This document shows, piece after piece, positions 34,082 through 45,330 of a DNA stretch of 64,000 bases. The DNA is from Dermatemys mawii (taxonomy: Eukaryota; Chordata; Testudines; Dermatemydidae), in NCBI GenBank assembly GCA_007922305.1, contig ML677335.1, positions 38,012,642 to 38,076,641 of the forward strand. Reading direction: 5' to 3'. Positions within the stretch are counted from its first letter, which is position 1; each line of letters opens with the position of its first letter. The position numbers and the translations under genes are program-made. The notes under the pieces were generated by a model. It made no database searches, had not been told where the DNA came from, and saw only the letters and a list, made by a program, of their open reading frames with translations.

Positions 34082-34830
34082 GACACAGAATCATAGAAGT
34101 GTAGAACTAGAAGGGACTGCAATAGGTCAGATAGTCTGGCCCCCTGCACTCATGGCAGGACTAAGTATTAATTAGACCATTCCTAACAGATCTTTGTCTA
34201 ACCTGTTCTTAAAATCCTCCAGTGAGGGAGAGTCCATAACCTCCCTTGGCAGTTTGTTCCAGGTCTTAACTACCCTGACAGAAAGTTTTTCCTAATGTCC
34301 AAACTAAACCTCCCTTGCTGCAAATAAGCTCATTGTTTTTTGAACTATACTCGGAGATTAAGGAGAACAATTTTTCACCCTCCTCCTTGTAAGTACCTTT
34401 TACATGTTTGAAAACTATCATGTGCCTCCTCAGTCTTCTCCAGACTAAACAACCCCAAATTTTTTCAATCTTTCCTCATAGATCATGTTTTCTAGACTTC
34501 TAATCATTTTTGTCGCTCTTCTCTGGATTTTCTCCAATTTGTCCAGATCTTTCCTGAAATGTGGTGCCCAGAACTGGACACAATACTCCAGTTGAGACCT
34601 TACCAGCATAGAGCAGAGCAGAAGAATTGCAGAAGAAGAATTACTTCACATGTCTTGCTTACAACATTCCTGCTGATACATCCCAAAATGTTTGCTTTGT
34701 GTTAAACGGGTGACTCATATTTAACTTGCGATCCACTATAACTCCCAGATCCTTTTCCACAGTACTCCCTCCTAGGTAGCGATTGCACATTTTGCATGTG
34801 TGCAACTGAGTGTTCCTTCCTAAGTGGAAT
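34082..34830 (-). repeat. CR1 LINE, 3' 750 bp (first part, split by MITE)
   Basis: From cagaatcatagaagtgtaga, the reverse-complement 3' end, it continues through aaatcctccagtgagggaga, ctcctcagtcttctccagac and gtggtgcccagaactggaca to cttcctaagtggaa. This is the ORF2 C-terminal and 3' UTR part of a CR1 on the minus strand. No intact reading frame remains. Confidence 0.9.
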
Positions 34831-34922
34831 CGTTGCCAACCCTCCAGGATTGTCCTGGAGTCTTCAGGAATACGTCATGTGATGAAACTTCCAGGAATAC
34901 ATTCCACCAAATCTGGCAAAAC
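34831..34922 (-). mobile_element. gttgcca MITE inserted in CR1
   Basis: It reads cgttgccaaccctccaggat, tgtcctggagtcttcagga, then catgtgatgaaacttccag and aatctggcaaaac. This is the reverse complement of the family at 29537 without its AT-rich centre. It interrupts the CR1 between the cctaagtgga and catttgtccttattgaa blocks. Confidence 0.75.
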
Positions 34923-35290
34923 TATTCATTTGTCCTTATTGAAGTTCAGCCTATTTACTTCATACCATTTGTCCAGATCATTTTGAATTTTAATCGTACC
35001 CTTATAAATACTTATAAAGTTTGCAGACAATACCAAACTCCCCTCAGCCCTCCTCCCCAAGCTTGGTATTGTCTGCAAACCTTCTAAGTGTACTCTCTAT
35101 GCCATTATCTAAATCGCTGACCAAGATATTGAACAGAACCAGACCCAGACTGATCCCTGCAAGACCCCACTCAACATGCTCTTCCACCCTGCTGTGAACC
35201 ACTGAGAACTACTCTCTGGGAACAGTTTTCCAACCAGTTATGCAATCACCTTATAGTAGCTTCATCTAGGGTGTATTTCCCTAGTCTGTG
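34923..35290 (-). repeat. CR1 LINE, second part
   Basis: The words catttgtccttattgaagt, accatttgtccagatcattt, tggtattgtctgcaaacc, gccattatctaaatcgctga and gtatttccctagtctgtgca continue the CR1 ORF2 minus strand after the MITE. A small local repeat (tttgcagacaataccaaac / gcttggtattgtctgcaaac) forms a hairpin-capable inverted duplication near 35020-35080. Confidence 0.9.
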
Positions 35291-35463
35291 CATAAGCTCA
35301 CAAAGGCAGCAGGATAGAAACCAAGCTAGTCACTGGTGAGTGAGTGTCTCTAATGAGCCAAAATTTGTTATTACCTTAACACCACTCACACTGAGCAACT
35401 AAGGGATAACTCCAAGGAGTCTCCTTACTTCTAAAATGCTCTGAGGGTTAACCCATAAGGCTG

Positions 35464-35515
35464 TCCCCTGAGTAAAGCACTCTTCTTACTCCCCTGAGTA
35501 AAACACCCTCCTCCT
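35464..35515 (+). repeat. 26-bp tandem duplication
   Basis: Two adjacent units start tcccctgagtaaagcactct and tcccctgagtaaaacaccct. The units differ at a few sites. Confidence 0.8.
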
Positions 35516-38133
35516 TCAAGTATGAGCTGAAAAGATAACTTGGCAACAGTGCAGCCAACAAACTTTAACATTCAGACTCATTTAAGAGTACTACGGTCTC
35601 CTTATTGCACACAACAACCATTCACACGAATGGGTAAGATGTGACTGTATTAACTGGGGAATTTATGCCTCTTAAAGTTCGACACCTTTTTAAGAAGCTC
35701 ATTGGAAAATGAACATATACAGGGCTAACCTAGCCATATTTTTGAAAAATTGAAAACTAGATCCTCAGTCTTAAGTGTTTATAACTTTTAAATGGAGACC
35801 TTAATTTGTGATGTTATAGCAGTGGCCAGAATCTGAAGTGGGGCAGCCTCTGATCATTCCACACAAGTCAGCTGGCATGATGTGAACAACACTACACACT
35901 GGAAGCTCTCCAGAGTAAAGTTGCCTTCAGGTCTGTACTTAAAGCTGAATTCAAATCCCTCTATAAGACGTTTTAATAATCAAGTTCATTCTCCAGACAT
36001 AGCACAATAATTTTGCAGAGAATGTATGACATCTGCGTGTGATTTTTGTGGTAATATTATTACTAACTTTTGCCAACGAAATATTTTAAGTGATCTCTTT
36101 TTGAAAAATTTCCCTGAAACACTAAAAATGTTGGGGGAGGGGCCTCTTGCAAAGAATCACAGTCCCTCGGAACTTCTCTCACGCATATATGTACTTTAAT
36201 GAGATCCCAGACATGGGCCACTTTTCAAACATTTAACTTAATCATAAGAAGACTGAGTCTGAAATGCTAGATTTTAGCTTCTATTTTAACATCTAATACC
36301 TTTAAATATAATTTTCCCCAAACGCTATTAATTCTCCTATGTATCCGTCACTATGTAAGTTGGGTATAATATGTTAATATAGATGCATCAACAAGACTTC
36401 ACATCATAGAAATATTAAACATTGCAGACATATGTAGACTTTCACACACCTTCCCAACCTTCAAGTCCAGAAACTTATAAATTATAAAAATGCCATTACA
36501 AATACTATTCTGTGTAATTATCATCCAGTTACAGAAGGACTCAAAGGTAATTAGTTGCCGTCCAAATGCAAGAGCACTTATCCTTAGTTTGAGTAGCATT
36601 TATTGCTATTGGGTAACCGAATGTTTATAGCTTTTTGTATTAAGCTACAAATGCAGAATGGACCTAAAATAAACTGCTATATTTTGGAGGAGAGGAGAAA
36701 GAGATGAAGGGGCAGTATTTGCTGTAGATGTTTCTCTTCCTCAAAGAATAGGCTTAATTTGTACTTGACAACGTACTTTTCCCAGGAATAAGACCCTTCA
36801 TCCCTGGAAGTTGGTGGTGTAAGATACCAGAAAATGAAAACATGCATATCTGGACAGCCTTTATAATGTACCAACAATATGAATTTGCATTATCATCACT
36901 ATTACTTCTATTCTCACACTGTCAAGTCAGAAGCGAACTAGGCGCTGAACAAATTTATAATTGAAGATTACTCGTGCATCGCCCCACCACTGGTCTGATG
37001 TTGTCATTTCCACTGACCCCAAAAACCGTCTATAAACATAATGTAACACTTTTACCTGTGTAGCTCTCCCCAGGACAATAACTGGAAAAATTACATCACA
37101 TGATGTTGTCATGGGTTGCTGTCTGGCAACAGATATGAAGACAAATGCAACATGATATAATTCCTAGTTTCTTACATAAACCTCATTGCCTGGAAAAAGC
37201 TTCAATTATATAAACATATGATCTTAAATTATTTAACAACTTCACTTAGAAACACTTTCCTTTTTCTTTTTTCCCCTCTCCCCTTAGAGCCTTACAGATA
37301 AAATGTTAGAAATCTCAAAGATGCCAGCAGAGCAATGCACTATCCACTGATCTGTAAATAAAGATAAACTAAACTGACAGTATAGTCAACAAATTTCACC
37401 AAGGCAGCACAGTGCACGTGTGCTATCCTCTCTGTATCTGCATAAAGAAGCAACCAACTGACTCTGTAATAGGTAGCAAAGCCTGTTAAATATGTATAAT
37501 CTTATATAGACATTTGCGTTTGTTATCAGCCATGCTACGCTCACTATCTCCCTAACATTCATAAGGGCTTAATGAGTTGTAGGTGTAGCTGGGTTAGTTT
37601 ATTGCACTCAAGCTTCATTTAAAGTTTAGTTTTAACAGTCAGACAAGGTAATTGAAGCATAGTGTGGCAAGTTTCCAGACTAAATAGTAGGCCAACAGTG
37701 TTTCAAAATTAGTCTATCCAAACAGCCCATGACGGGTGAAATTGCATGTCACAGAATGCCAAGGGCGTTTGTATTCCAGATATCTGCCCCCAGTGAACTA
37801 GGGGAGAAATGGATTTCAATTATTTACCATCAGTGGGACTGGCAAGATTATTTCCTGCTTTGACTGAAATTTTCAGCTGCTGAATCATCCAAACCCTAAC
37901 TACAAAATGTGAAAACAAGAGTTGGTCCTGCCACAGACATACTAAAAGGGCAACTTAACTGGCATGGTGGTGATAAGCAAGTAAAAGAATGCATTAAAAG
38001 TCAGGAGTGGCACAGGATTAAGGTTTCTGCCCAGCCCGAACTTAGTGCTATTTCTATTTCACCCTGGTATGCCTGTGCCCTTCAGGCAGGAGTAGGGGTA
38101 ACAGAAGGTACCCAACTTTATTCCAGACTAGTT
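35516..38133. other. Single-copy sequence
   Basis: No gene or transposon recognised over 2.6 kb. The longest frames are under 80 codons. Confidence 0.45.
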
Positions 38134-38507
38134 CAGGGGTTCTAAAACTTCATTACACTGCGACCCACATCTGACAACAAAAATTACTACACAACCCCAA
38201 GAAGGGGGACCGAAGCTTGAGCTCATCGAAGCCCGGATGGCCTGGTTGGGATTGGGCCAAATCCGAAGTCCAAGGGCTCCAGCCCCAGGCAGGGGGCCTG
38301 TAACATGAAGCCCTCTGTCCAGGGCTGAAGCCCTCGGACTTCGGCGTTGAGCTTGGGCAGTGGGGATCAGGCTTTCGCCCCAGATGGCAGGGCTCGGGCT
38401 TTGGCTTCAGCCACAAGCCCTGGCAAGTCTAAGCCGGCCCTGGCGACCCCATTAAAAGGGGGTCCTGACCCACTTGGGGTTCCAACCTCATAGTTTGAGA
38501 ACTGCTG
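38134..38507 (+). mobile_element. hAT-like non-autonomous element
   Basis: Ends are caggggttctaaaac and gtttgagaactgctg, matching the hAT-type consensus caggggttctcaaac. The interior is GC-rich with repeated words (cttcggc, gggctcgggctttggcttca). A convincing 8-bp TSD is not seen (gactagtt versus gcttagtg). No transposase is encoded. Confidence 0.8.
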
Positions 38508-38826
38508 GCTTAGTGTAACATCATATTACACTTAACCTACTTAAAAATCAATTTAAAAATATCAGACAATCTAATAGCAGTTTCTGGTCACCTATTTGGT
38601 TTTTGAAATGGACACAGGAAATATTTATTGATCCAATAAAGGGAACATCATCAGATTATTATGTATTTCGCCCTATTTTTTCCTAAGGGACCACTATGCT
38701 GACACCTTTCTTGCATTTAAGTTTTACAATTATTGTTTTAAGTTCTCTGTTTCTACTTTAAAATGACAGCTTGTGATTAATCACCAGCCTCCTAGGTCAC
38801 TAGAGACCCATCCCCAGCTGAGATCT
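38508..38826. other. Single-copy spacer
   Basis: AT-rich, no gene or repeat recognised. Confidence 0.4.
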
Positions 38827-38834
38827 GTCTAGGG

Positions 38835-39781
38835 CAGGGGTGGACAAACTTTTTGGCACGAGGGCCACACTGAGATTGCAAAATAATATGGAGGGCCGCA
38901 TAGGGAAGGCCCCACCCCTGATCCAGCCCCCTCCCAATTCCCGTCCCCTTACTGCCCCCTCAGAATCCCCGACCCATCCAACCACTCCTGATCTTGTCCG
39001 CTGACTGCCTTTCCAGAGACCCCTCACGCCTAACCATCCCCCAGGACCCTACCCCCCTACCCAACACCTCTGTCCCCTGACTGCCCCCACCTGCTCCCTG
39101 ACAGACTCCCGGGGACTCCCATGTTTCATCCAACCCCGCTGCTCCCTGACCACCCCCTCGAGAGATTCCCCAACCCATGATCACCACCCTGGAGCCCTAC
39201 CACCTATCCAACCCACCCTGATCCCTGTTCCCTGATTGCCCCCACAACTTAGCCAACCCCCACCCCAACCCCCTTACCAAGAGGCGTTTGGCATGGCTCT
39301 GGGGAGGGGGAGCGTGAAACCCTGGCCCCTGGACCGCTGCCAGGGCAGTGTGGTTCCGGTGGAGGGCGGTGTGCGCAAGCGTGTCCCCCCCACCCCCGAG
39401 TGCTGGCTGCGTAGCGCGGCTCAAGGAGAGGGGGAAGCTGCACTCCCGGCCCCTCGGAGTGCTGTCTGCAGCAGCGGGGCTCCAGGGGAGGGGGTAGCGC
39501 ACAGCTGCGGCTCCAGGTGGGGGAAGAGCAGCTGCGCCTCCCCTCCTCCGCCCCCCAGCGCTGGGCACGCGATGCAGCTCAGGGGGTGGAGGGGAGTGCG
39601 CAGCCACGTCCCCCCCCCCCCCGAGCGCTGGCCACAGCGGCGCGGCTCCGGGGCAGGGGAGGTGCGAAGCCGCAACTCTTCCCGGAGCGCTGGCTGCACA
39701 GCGCGGCTTATGGGGAGGGGGAAGCCGCAGCCCCGGCCCCCCAGAGCGCTGCCCGCAGTGGCCGTAGTTTGCCCACCCCTG
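38835..39781 (-). mobile_element. GC-rich hAT-like element with perfect 8-bp TSD
   Basis: The element begins caggggtggacaaacttttt and ends gtagtttgcccacccctg. It is flanked by perfect gtctaggg octamers at 38827-38834 and 39782-39789. The left half (38900-39290) is C-rich (runs of CCCC), and the right half (39290-39770) contains about six or seven diverged units of 65-75 bp with words like gagcgctggc and gcggct. It is in opposite orientation to the element at 41495. It encodes no transposase. The perfect duplication suggests a comparatively recent insertion. Confidence 0.9.
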
Positions 39782-39789
39782 GTCTAGGG

Positions 39790-40940
39790 AAATGTCTGAA
39801 AAAACATCCATTGACTTTCACTTCAAAAACCCATCCAACATATGAGCAACATGGAGCAGGAAGCTACAGTCATGCTGCTCATTTTAAAATGAAGGCTGAT
39901 TACTTTTAAACCATCACCAAAACTGTGAAATGACCATCTGCTCTGATCTGGGTGGAAATTACCTCTGTGCAGAGGGCCAGAACTAGATCTATTAATCATT
40001 TAAGTCCTATTTAACTTCTATTATAAGTGTTTACACGGTGCTTAGGCTATTCATGATACTCTGACATGGGTGAATTTAATCCATTTGTAAACCCAATCCA
40101 TTAACATGGTCATCTCCAAGGTTTCTCACACACACTCTCTCTCACATACACACAAAATATTTAATTTCTTTAGATTTGTACAAATCCTAATAAAGGACAC
40201 CTATCCATATGTTCTAGGTGGGGGAATACCAGTTTTGCAATGTACCCTACAAATCAAAAGATACAGGCTATTTTGGACAGAGAAGGAGGTGGGAAAATGC
40301 ATTCCAAAGTCACAGAGCCCTTACACACAACATCCTGTCATCGTTCCCTTGTCTTTACATCATATTCAATTCTATCTACACTGAGCAGATGTTATTAGCT
40401 TCAAACATAGGTTTATACTAAGATACCACCATCTTCATTACATTTGGAGCATGCAGTGTGTCAGACATTCAGGTGTGTTAGCTGCTGGTAAATGCTGACT
40501 TTCTAATGGTGATCATTACATAGCATCACAGCTTACACTGTGTTCTGTTCTTTGTGCAGCAAAACATTAGCAAAAACTACAAGTGCTTGGCAAGAATCAC
40601 ACATTTGGCAGGGGAGATAAATTTGCCAAGTTCTGTTGCAGAGGTTAAGCTGTGTAATGGACTTGGGTGATAAGATCTTGCCATCACATTAAAAAATAAA
40701 AAATACGAACTTTTTAAATGTTAACCTATCTCATTCTTTTAAGTTATTATTGCAACTTGTTTTAGATTGCAACCTTCTCATCCACCAGCATCCTATGCAC
40801 TGCTTATAGGATTGGCAAGTTGCTGTCAATACCGCTCCTGCCATTTTCAAAAATTTCCAGCCACATGGAACGTAGCAAGAGGAAATAAGTTGCCCTACTG
40901 TACAGAATCTATCTACTTACACCAAGAAGAATAAGTAGCC
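39790..40940. other. Single-copy sequence with a short CA/CT microsatellite
   Basis: No gene recognised. A CA/CT-rich microsatellite lies at 40123-40155 (ctcacacacactctctctca). Confidence 0.5.
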
Positions 40941-41021
40941 GGATTTTCAGAACTGCTGAGCACCTAACATCTCTCACTGAAGTCAACTGCGGCTTTAGGT
41001 GCTCAGAGCTTTTGAAAAATC
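40941..41021. mobile_element. Hairpin MITE, 'ttttcag..gctcag' family
   Basis: The left arm ggattttcagaactgctgag pairs with the right arm gctcagagcttttgaaaaatc, giving an imperfect hairpin of about 81 bp. I recall this type (tttcagaggtgctgagcacc) from turtle genomes. Confidence 0.7.
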
Positions 41022-41058
41022 AACACACTGATTAAGCTGTCTAAATATGAATTTAGAG

Positions 41059-41160
41059 GGAGATTTTCAAAGCGATGAAGGGGAGCTAGATGCACAGTTC
41101 CCATTGCGCTTTCAACAGGCAATGGGGGGCCTAATTGCCCTTGTGCCTTTCAAAATCTCC
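41059..41160. mobile_element. Second hairpin MITE of the same style
   Basis: The arms gggagattttcaaagc and gcctttcaaaatctcc are complementary. The interior has aatggggggcctaattgccc. It lies 37 bp after the previous MITE and may share an origin with it. Confidence 0.7.
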
Positions 41161-41486
41161 TCATTAGGAAGCCAAATGTAGCCTTATACATTTGAAAGTC
41201 CTGATCTTCATTCTGAACCTTGCCAATAACTGGTGCTTTTTAGTAAGACCAAATTTTCACTTATGAACCTAGCCATTGACTGCTTAGATTAGATCAGAGA
41301 AACTCTCAATAAATGTAGAATTACCACTTGGCCTCAAGAGAGAAAATCTTTAAGCAGATATTCTTTGTAAAACTGGCCTGGATCTGAAAATCCCTCAAAT
41401 CCAGGTTTTCCCAATTATGTCATCTACCAGCTGAACTATCTATGTAAATGTCTATGTTTCCTCCGTTAGCATTTGTTCTGGTAAGT
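41161..41486. other. Single-copy spacer
   Basis: No gene or repeat recognised. Confidence 0.4.
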
Positions 41487-41569
41487 ATTTAGAGCAGGGG
41501 TGGGCAAACTATGGCCCATAGGCCACATCCGGCCCACGAGACCATCACATCCAGCCCGCGGGGGCTGTC

Positions 41570-42105
41570 CCTGGTCCCTCCCCTGGAGCCGTGCAGCGTG
41601 GGCAGAGTTCTGGGGGCCGGGGCTGCATGCTTTCCCCTGCCCCCAGTGCCACGCCGTGCGGGCAGCGCTGGGGTCCTGGGCTGCTCTGCACCAGGAGCGC
41701 TCTGGGGGCCGGGACTGCACGCCCCCTCCCCTGGAGCCACGCCACGCGGGGAGCGTCCCGGGAGCCGGGGGCTGCACGCTGGCCCTTCCCCTGGAGCTGC
41801 ACTGGGAGTGCCCAGGGCTGCGCCGCGCGGGGAGTGCCCTGAGGACCAGGGCTGCGCATTGGCCCCACCCCTGGAGCCGCACCGCGAGCGCCCCGAGGCT
41901 GCGCGCTCACCCTTCCCCTGGAGCCGCGCGGGGAGCGCTCTGGGGGCCAGGGCTGCGCGCTGGACTCTCCCCCGGAGCAGCGCCATGCGGGGAATGCCCC
42001 GGGGGCCAGGACTGCACGCTCGCCCCTCCCTCGGAGCCACGCCGCGTGCTCACCCCTCCCACAGAGCCACGCCGTGCAGGCAGAGCTCTGGGGGCTCAGG
42101 CTGCT
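41570..42105 (+). repeat. GC-rich minisatellite, about eight units of about 65 bp
   Basis: Units repeat the pattern cctcccctggagcc, cacgccgtgcggg, agcgctctgggggcc and gggctgcacgct with substitutions and indels. It causes open frames of 279, 215, 183, 138 and 121 codons on both strands. Confidence 0.85.
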
Positions 42106-42119
42106 ATGGTAAGAGGAGG

Positions 42120-42455
42120 GATGGGGGTGATTTCCAGGGTGGTTGTTGGAGGGGGTAGTCAGGGAGCAGGGTTGGTTGGATGGGGTGGGGTTCTGGGGTG
42201 GTGGTTACGGGGCTGGAAGGTGGATAGGGGTTGGGGCAGTGGGGGTACAGGGAGGAGGGGAATTGGGTTGGGGGTGGGGTCCTGGGGGGTGGTTAGGGAT
42301 CTGTTGAAGTGGGAGTCAGGGGACAAGGTGGGGGGTTGATGGATGGGTCAGGGATTCTCAGGGGGCAGTCGGGGACGGGAAGTGGGAGAGGGCAGTCAGG
42401 GGGTGGGAAGTGGGAGGGGGCAGTCAGGGGGCAGGAAATGGGAAGGGGACTGGAT
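42120..42455 (+). repeat. G-rich low-complexity tract with quadruplex-like runs
   Basis: Repeated runs of three to five G on the plus strand (for example gggggtggggtcctgggggg) are spaced closely enough to meet simple G-quadruplex patterns. The matching C-rich tract is in the inverted relative at 38900-39290. Confidence 0.8.
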
Positions 42456-42549
42456 TGGGAGTGGAGCCTTCCCTACCCGGCCCTCGATATAATTTCACAA
42501 ACCTGATGTGGCCCTTGGGCCAAAAAGTTTGCCCACCCCTGATTCAGAG

Positions 42550-44604
42550 GTACAGCGGAAGACAGATGATGTTCTGGGCTGAGGCAGAGAAAGCACTTTG
42601 GTCCGTTAGGTGTAATTGTTTTTATAAAACCTCTAATCTATGTATTTGGAGAGGCAAAGTAAACACAGTTTATACAATTCACCCTTGACATTCTGCCAAA
42701 TATCCTCAATCCTATAAAATGCTTCCTAATGACCTGACTGTAATACTGTGGTGTGATAGTGTCATTTAACTACTTTAGGGTTCTTTTAGTAGCAGCACTA
42801 TCTGCAGACTTAATATGAAACATACAGGATTATGCTGCCACTAAAATATTATTCAGTGTTGCTGAAATTTCAAATTAATTCCAAGAGACAAATCATTATT
42901 CAATTCTGTCTTTAGCTCAGATACAATCCCCCAAGTTAGTTTAATAAAAGCAATTTTACAACTAATGAAGGTTGATATTGTCTTTTTGAGGATACTGGCT
43001 AATGGAAAAATTACTTTTTAAACAGCAAGCGAGTTAGCACCAGCAATGCATTAAGGTTTGTGTGCGACACAGAAAAACTTTGGAGAAAAGAAATAATTTG
43101 AGGACCATTGAATCGAATTACAGAAGAGTTGGTATGAAATGTGCTGAGGAAGCATTTTGTTATTTCATTAAGACTACACTTTCACTAGATGTTTCAAAAT
43201 TTTCTCTCTCTCTTTCTCTCTCACACACACATCTTCTCTATGCCAGCAGCCCCCCATTGCTAGTAACATTGGGAAATTTCCCAAGAATTACCAGCCATGT
43301 ATGTAGGGACAGAGTCTCAGCTGACGTAAATACATATAGTTGCTGCTAAACCTACTGAAGTCAACAGAACTAGGTCAATTTATGGCAGCTGAGGATGTAA
43401 CTCACAGGTTTTGCTGTGCTATGGTTTGCCAAAGCTGAATATACATACTTTGGCTTTCCAGTTTTGTTTTGACATAATACCTGTTTCTAGATGAGCATTA
43501 TACACCTTTAACTTTTTTCATAACTACTGGCACTGAGGGATACCAGTCTGGTACTCTCCTATTACCAGTGTATAATTCAGCGGTGAATGTTTGCTACAGA
43601 CAAGCAAGGTCAAATGTTACAGAAAGTGGTCAGGGGCAGAGGGCTGAGATCAAGAGCAAACTCCCTCCCCCTGCCCCGCTCCCCCCGTGGAATTCTGTGG
43701 GTTTATAAACTTGTATTTTAGGTTCATTTTGCTTTTCATTCCCCAGTTAGGACACTGGGCTACTCACCTCCCTTGTAATGAAGCAGCTTAAATCTGAGAG
43801 AAAATATCCCGGAAAAAGTAAAGAAAAAAAGAGTGTATTTTGGTAGTATTCTAAAGAACAGGAGAAAACACACTGAAGCCAAAGACGGGGAATGAAAATC
43901 ATTTATGGTGGCAAGCCTACATCTGGAATAATCAGACCTTTTCCCCTTTAACACTGCTACTCACCTCCTCATTCATTAGTACTGTCGCAGTCCACTCACT
44001 CACCCGGACATAATATTTCACCTCCCAATACAGTTTCCTATTGACAGATCCTTTCACGTCCTGATCTCCTGTGTATCTGTTCCCAGCTATTTTGAGCCTG
44101 TTTCTTTTCTATTGCCTGCCAGCGCATAGGCACTGAAGTGCTCTGAATGCTACTACAGAATGATTGATAAGAGAAAAGCTTGCTGAGGCTTACTAGTGCC
44201 ACTACAGAGAGCAGATGGAAGAAACAGGGACCACTGGCACTCTGGGGATTTCAGGAGAGCCGCAAGAGTTAAGGCAGCAGATAAACAGCTGTGGGTGCAG
44301 AGATGGGAAGGAGGAGATGGCTCTGGGGACTGGTAATGGGAAGAAGGAGCATTTCACCTCTAGGTCATCAGTTCAAACCAGGTCCAGGATGCTAATGCCT
44401 GAAAGGCATTACCATCTGACAGCTGTTGATGGGCTCAGGCCAGTTCCTAGTGGGCAGGAATCAATATGACCAAACAAAGGAAAACTACACCCTATTTAGC
44501 AGCCTTACTGGTAGTCTCAGCAGAGAGACCAAAGGTGGAATGAGTATGGAGAATGAAATATTATCTCACATCACACTGGAATGGAGGTTCATACAGAAAG
44601 TATT
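42550..44604. other. Single-copy sequence with a CT/CA microsatellite
   Basis: No gene recognised. A pyrimidine microsatellite (tttctctctctctttctctc then cacacacac) is at 43201-43232. A diffuse repeat word (actgaagtcaacagaacta) occurs near 43352. Confidence 0.4.
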
Positions 44605-44745
44605 ACAATGCCACTGTGAAAATCAATGGTACAGCCGCACCTACTGTACTCTGTGAAGTACTGGTCACCCCACTGCAAACAGAACATTGCAGAATTAGAG
44701 GGGGGGAATCAGAGAAAGAAAACAAAAATTAATAGGGCCAGTGGG
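44605..44745 (+). repeat. CR1 ORF2 internal fragment
   Basis: One frame encodes MVQPHLLYSVKYWSPHCKQN then IAELEGGNQRK. It corresponds to the CR1 segment normally reading VRPHLEYCVQFWSPH...IAELE near the ORF2 C-terminus. No 3' end is attached. Confidence 0.8.
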
Positions 44746-44861
44746 TCTCCCAGAGCCTCACAAACTCATGTGTTTTGGGACTGTACCAGGACAGAAGTAG
44801 GCAGGAGGAATAATATAATGGAGCCCTCCTAAAAGTATTGCCCTGTGTTTTGGGATGTGTC

Positions 44862-45330
44862 TAGGGCCTACCAAATTCAGGGCCGTGAAAAATGCGTCAT
44901 GAACCATGAAATCTGTCAGGGATGGCAGGACAAAGCTAGAAGTGCACCAGCCAGGGCTCCTACCATGCCTTGGGCTTCAGCTGCTAGTCCTGGCTGGCTA
45001 GGGAGTGAAGGAACTTCCTCTTCTTCTGCAGGGACTGCTCTGAGCCCCGTCCCACTTCCTTCCCCATCACTTGGGTCACTGCACAGGGAGCAGCCACGAA
45101 GCTTCATGCTGCGCGGGGCAGGGGAAGGTTCCTGGAGATGGGTCTGACCTGGCCCTGGGAGCGGCCCCCGCAGGAGAAGAGGAAGTCCCATCCCTCCCCA
45201 GCCCAGCTGGGACTAGCAGCTGGAGCGCACTCTACGGCAAAAGCTCCTGGCTGGGGCACCCCAGCCAATGGCACTAGAATGGGGGAGGGGGTCACCCAAG
45301 GGACCATGCTCCCCACTTTTTAACATGGGC
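44862..45330 (+). mobile_element. Fragment of a GC-rich hAT-like element
   Basis: The start tagggcctaccaaattcag and gccgtgaaaaatgcgtcatg match the left end of a turtle repeat that begins agggccctaccaaattcacg. The interior is GC-rich (caggagaagaggaagtccc). It contains two related blocks near 45005-45090 and 45170-45230, both including ggaag/tccc and ctgctagtcc-type words. The expected right end (ttggtagggccct) was not found, so the copy is truncated. Confidence 0.55.

Larger units (their letters stand above)
41495..42541 (+). mobile_element. GC-rich hAT-like element with 8-bp TSD
   Basis: The ends are caggggtgggcaaactatgg and aaagtttgcccacccctg, with octamers atttagag (41487-41494) and attcagag (42542-42549), 7 of 8 identical. 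The first part carries a GC-rich minisatellite, the second a G-rich tract. It is the same family as 38835-39781 but inverted. No transposase is present; the long frames inside are by-products of base composition. Confidence 0.9.

Noticed and set aside
39197..39811. 204-codon minus and 183-codon plus frames
   Set aside because: They overlap on opposite strands of the GC-rich hAT-like element at 38835-39781. They reflect absence of AT-rich stop codons, not coding selection.
41500..42339. 279-codon plus-strand open frame, the longest in the window
   Set aside because: It lies wholly within a GC-rich minisatellite and G-rich tract of a hAT-like element. Other long frames overlap it on both strands. 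The product is a low-complexity Ala/Gly/Pro/Arg repeat.
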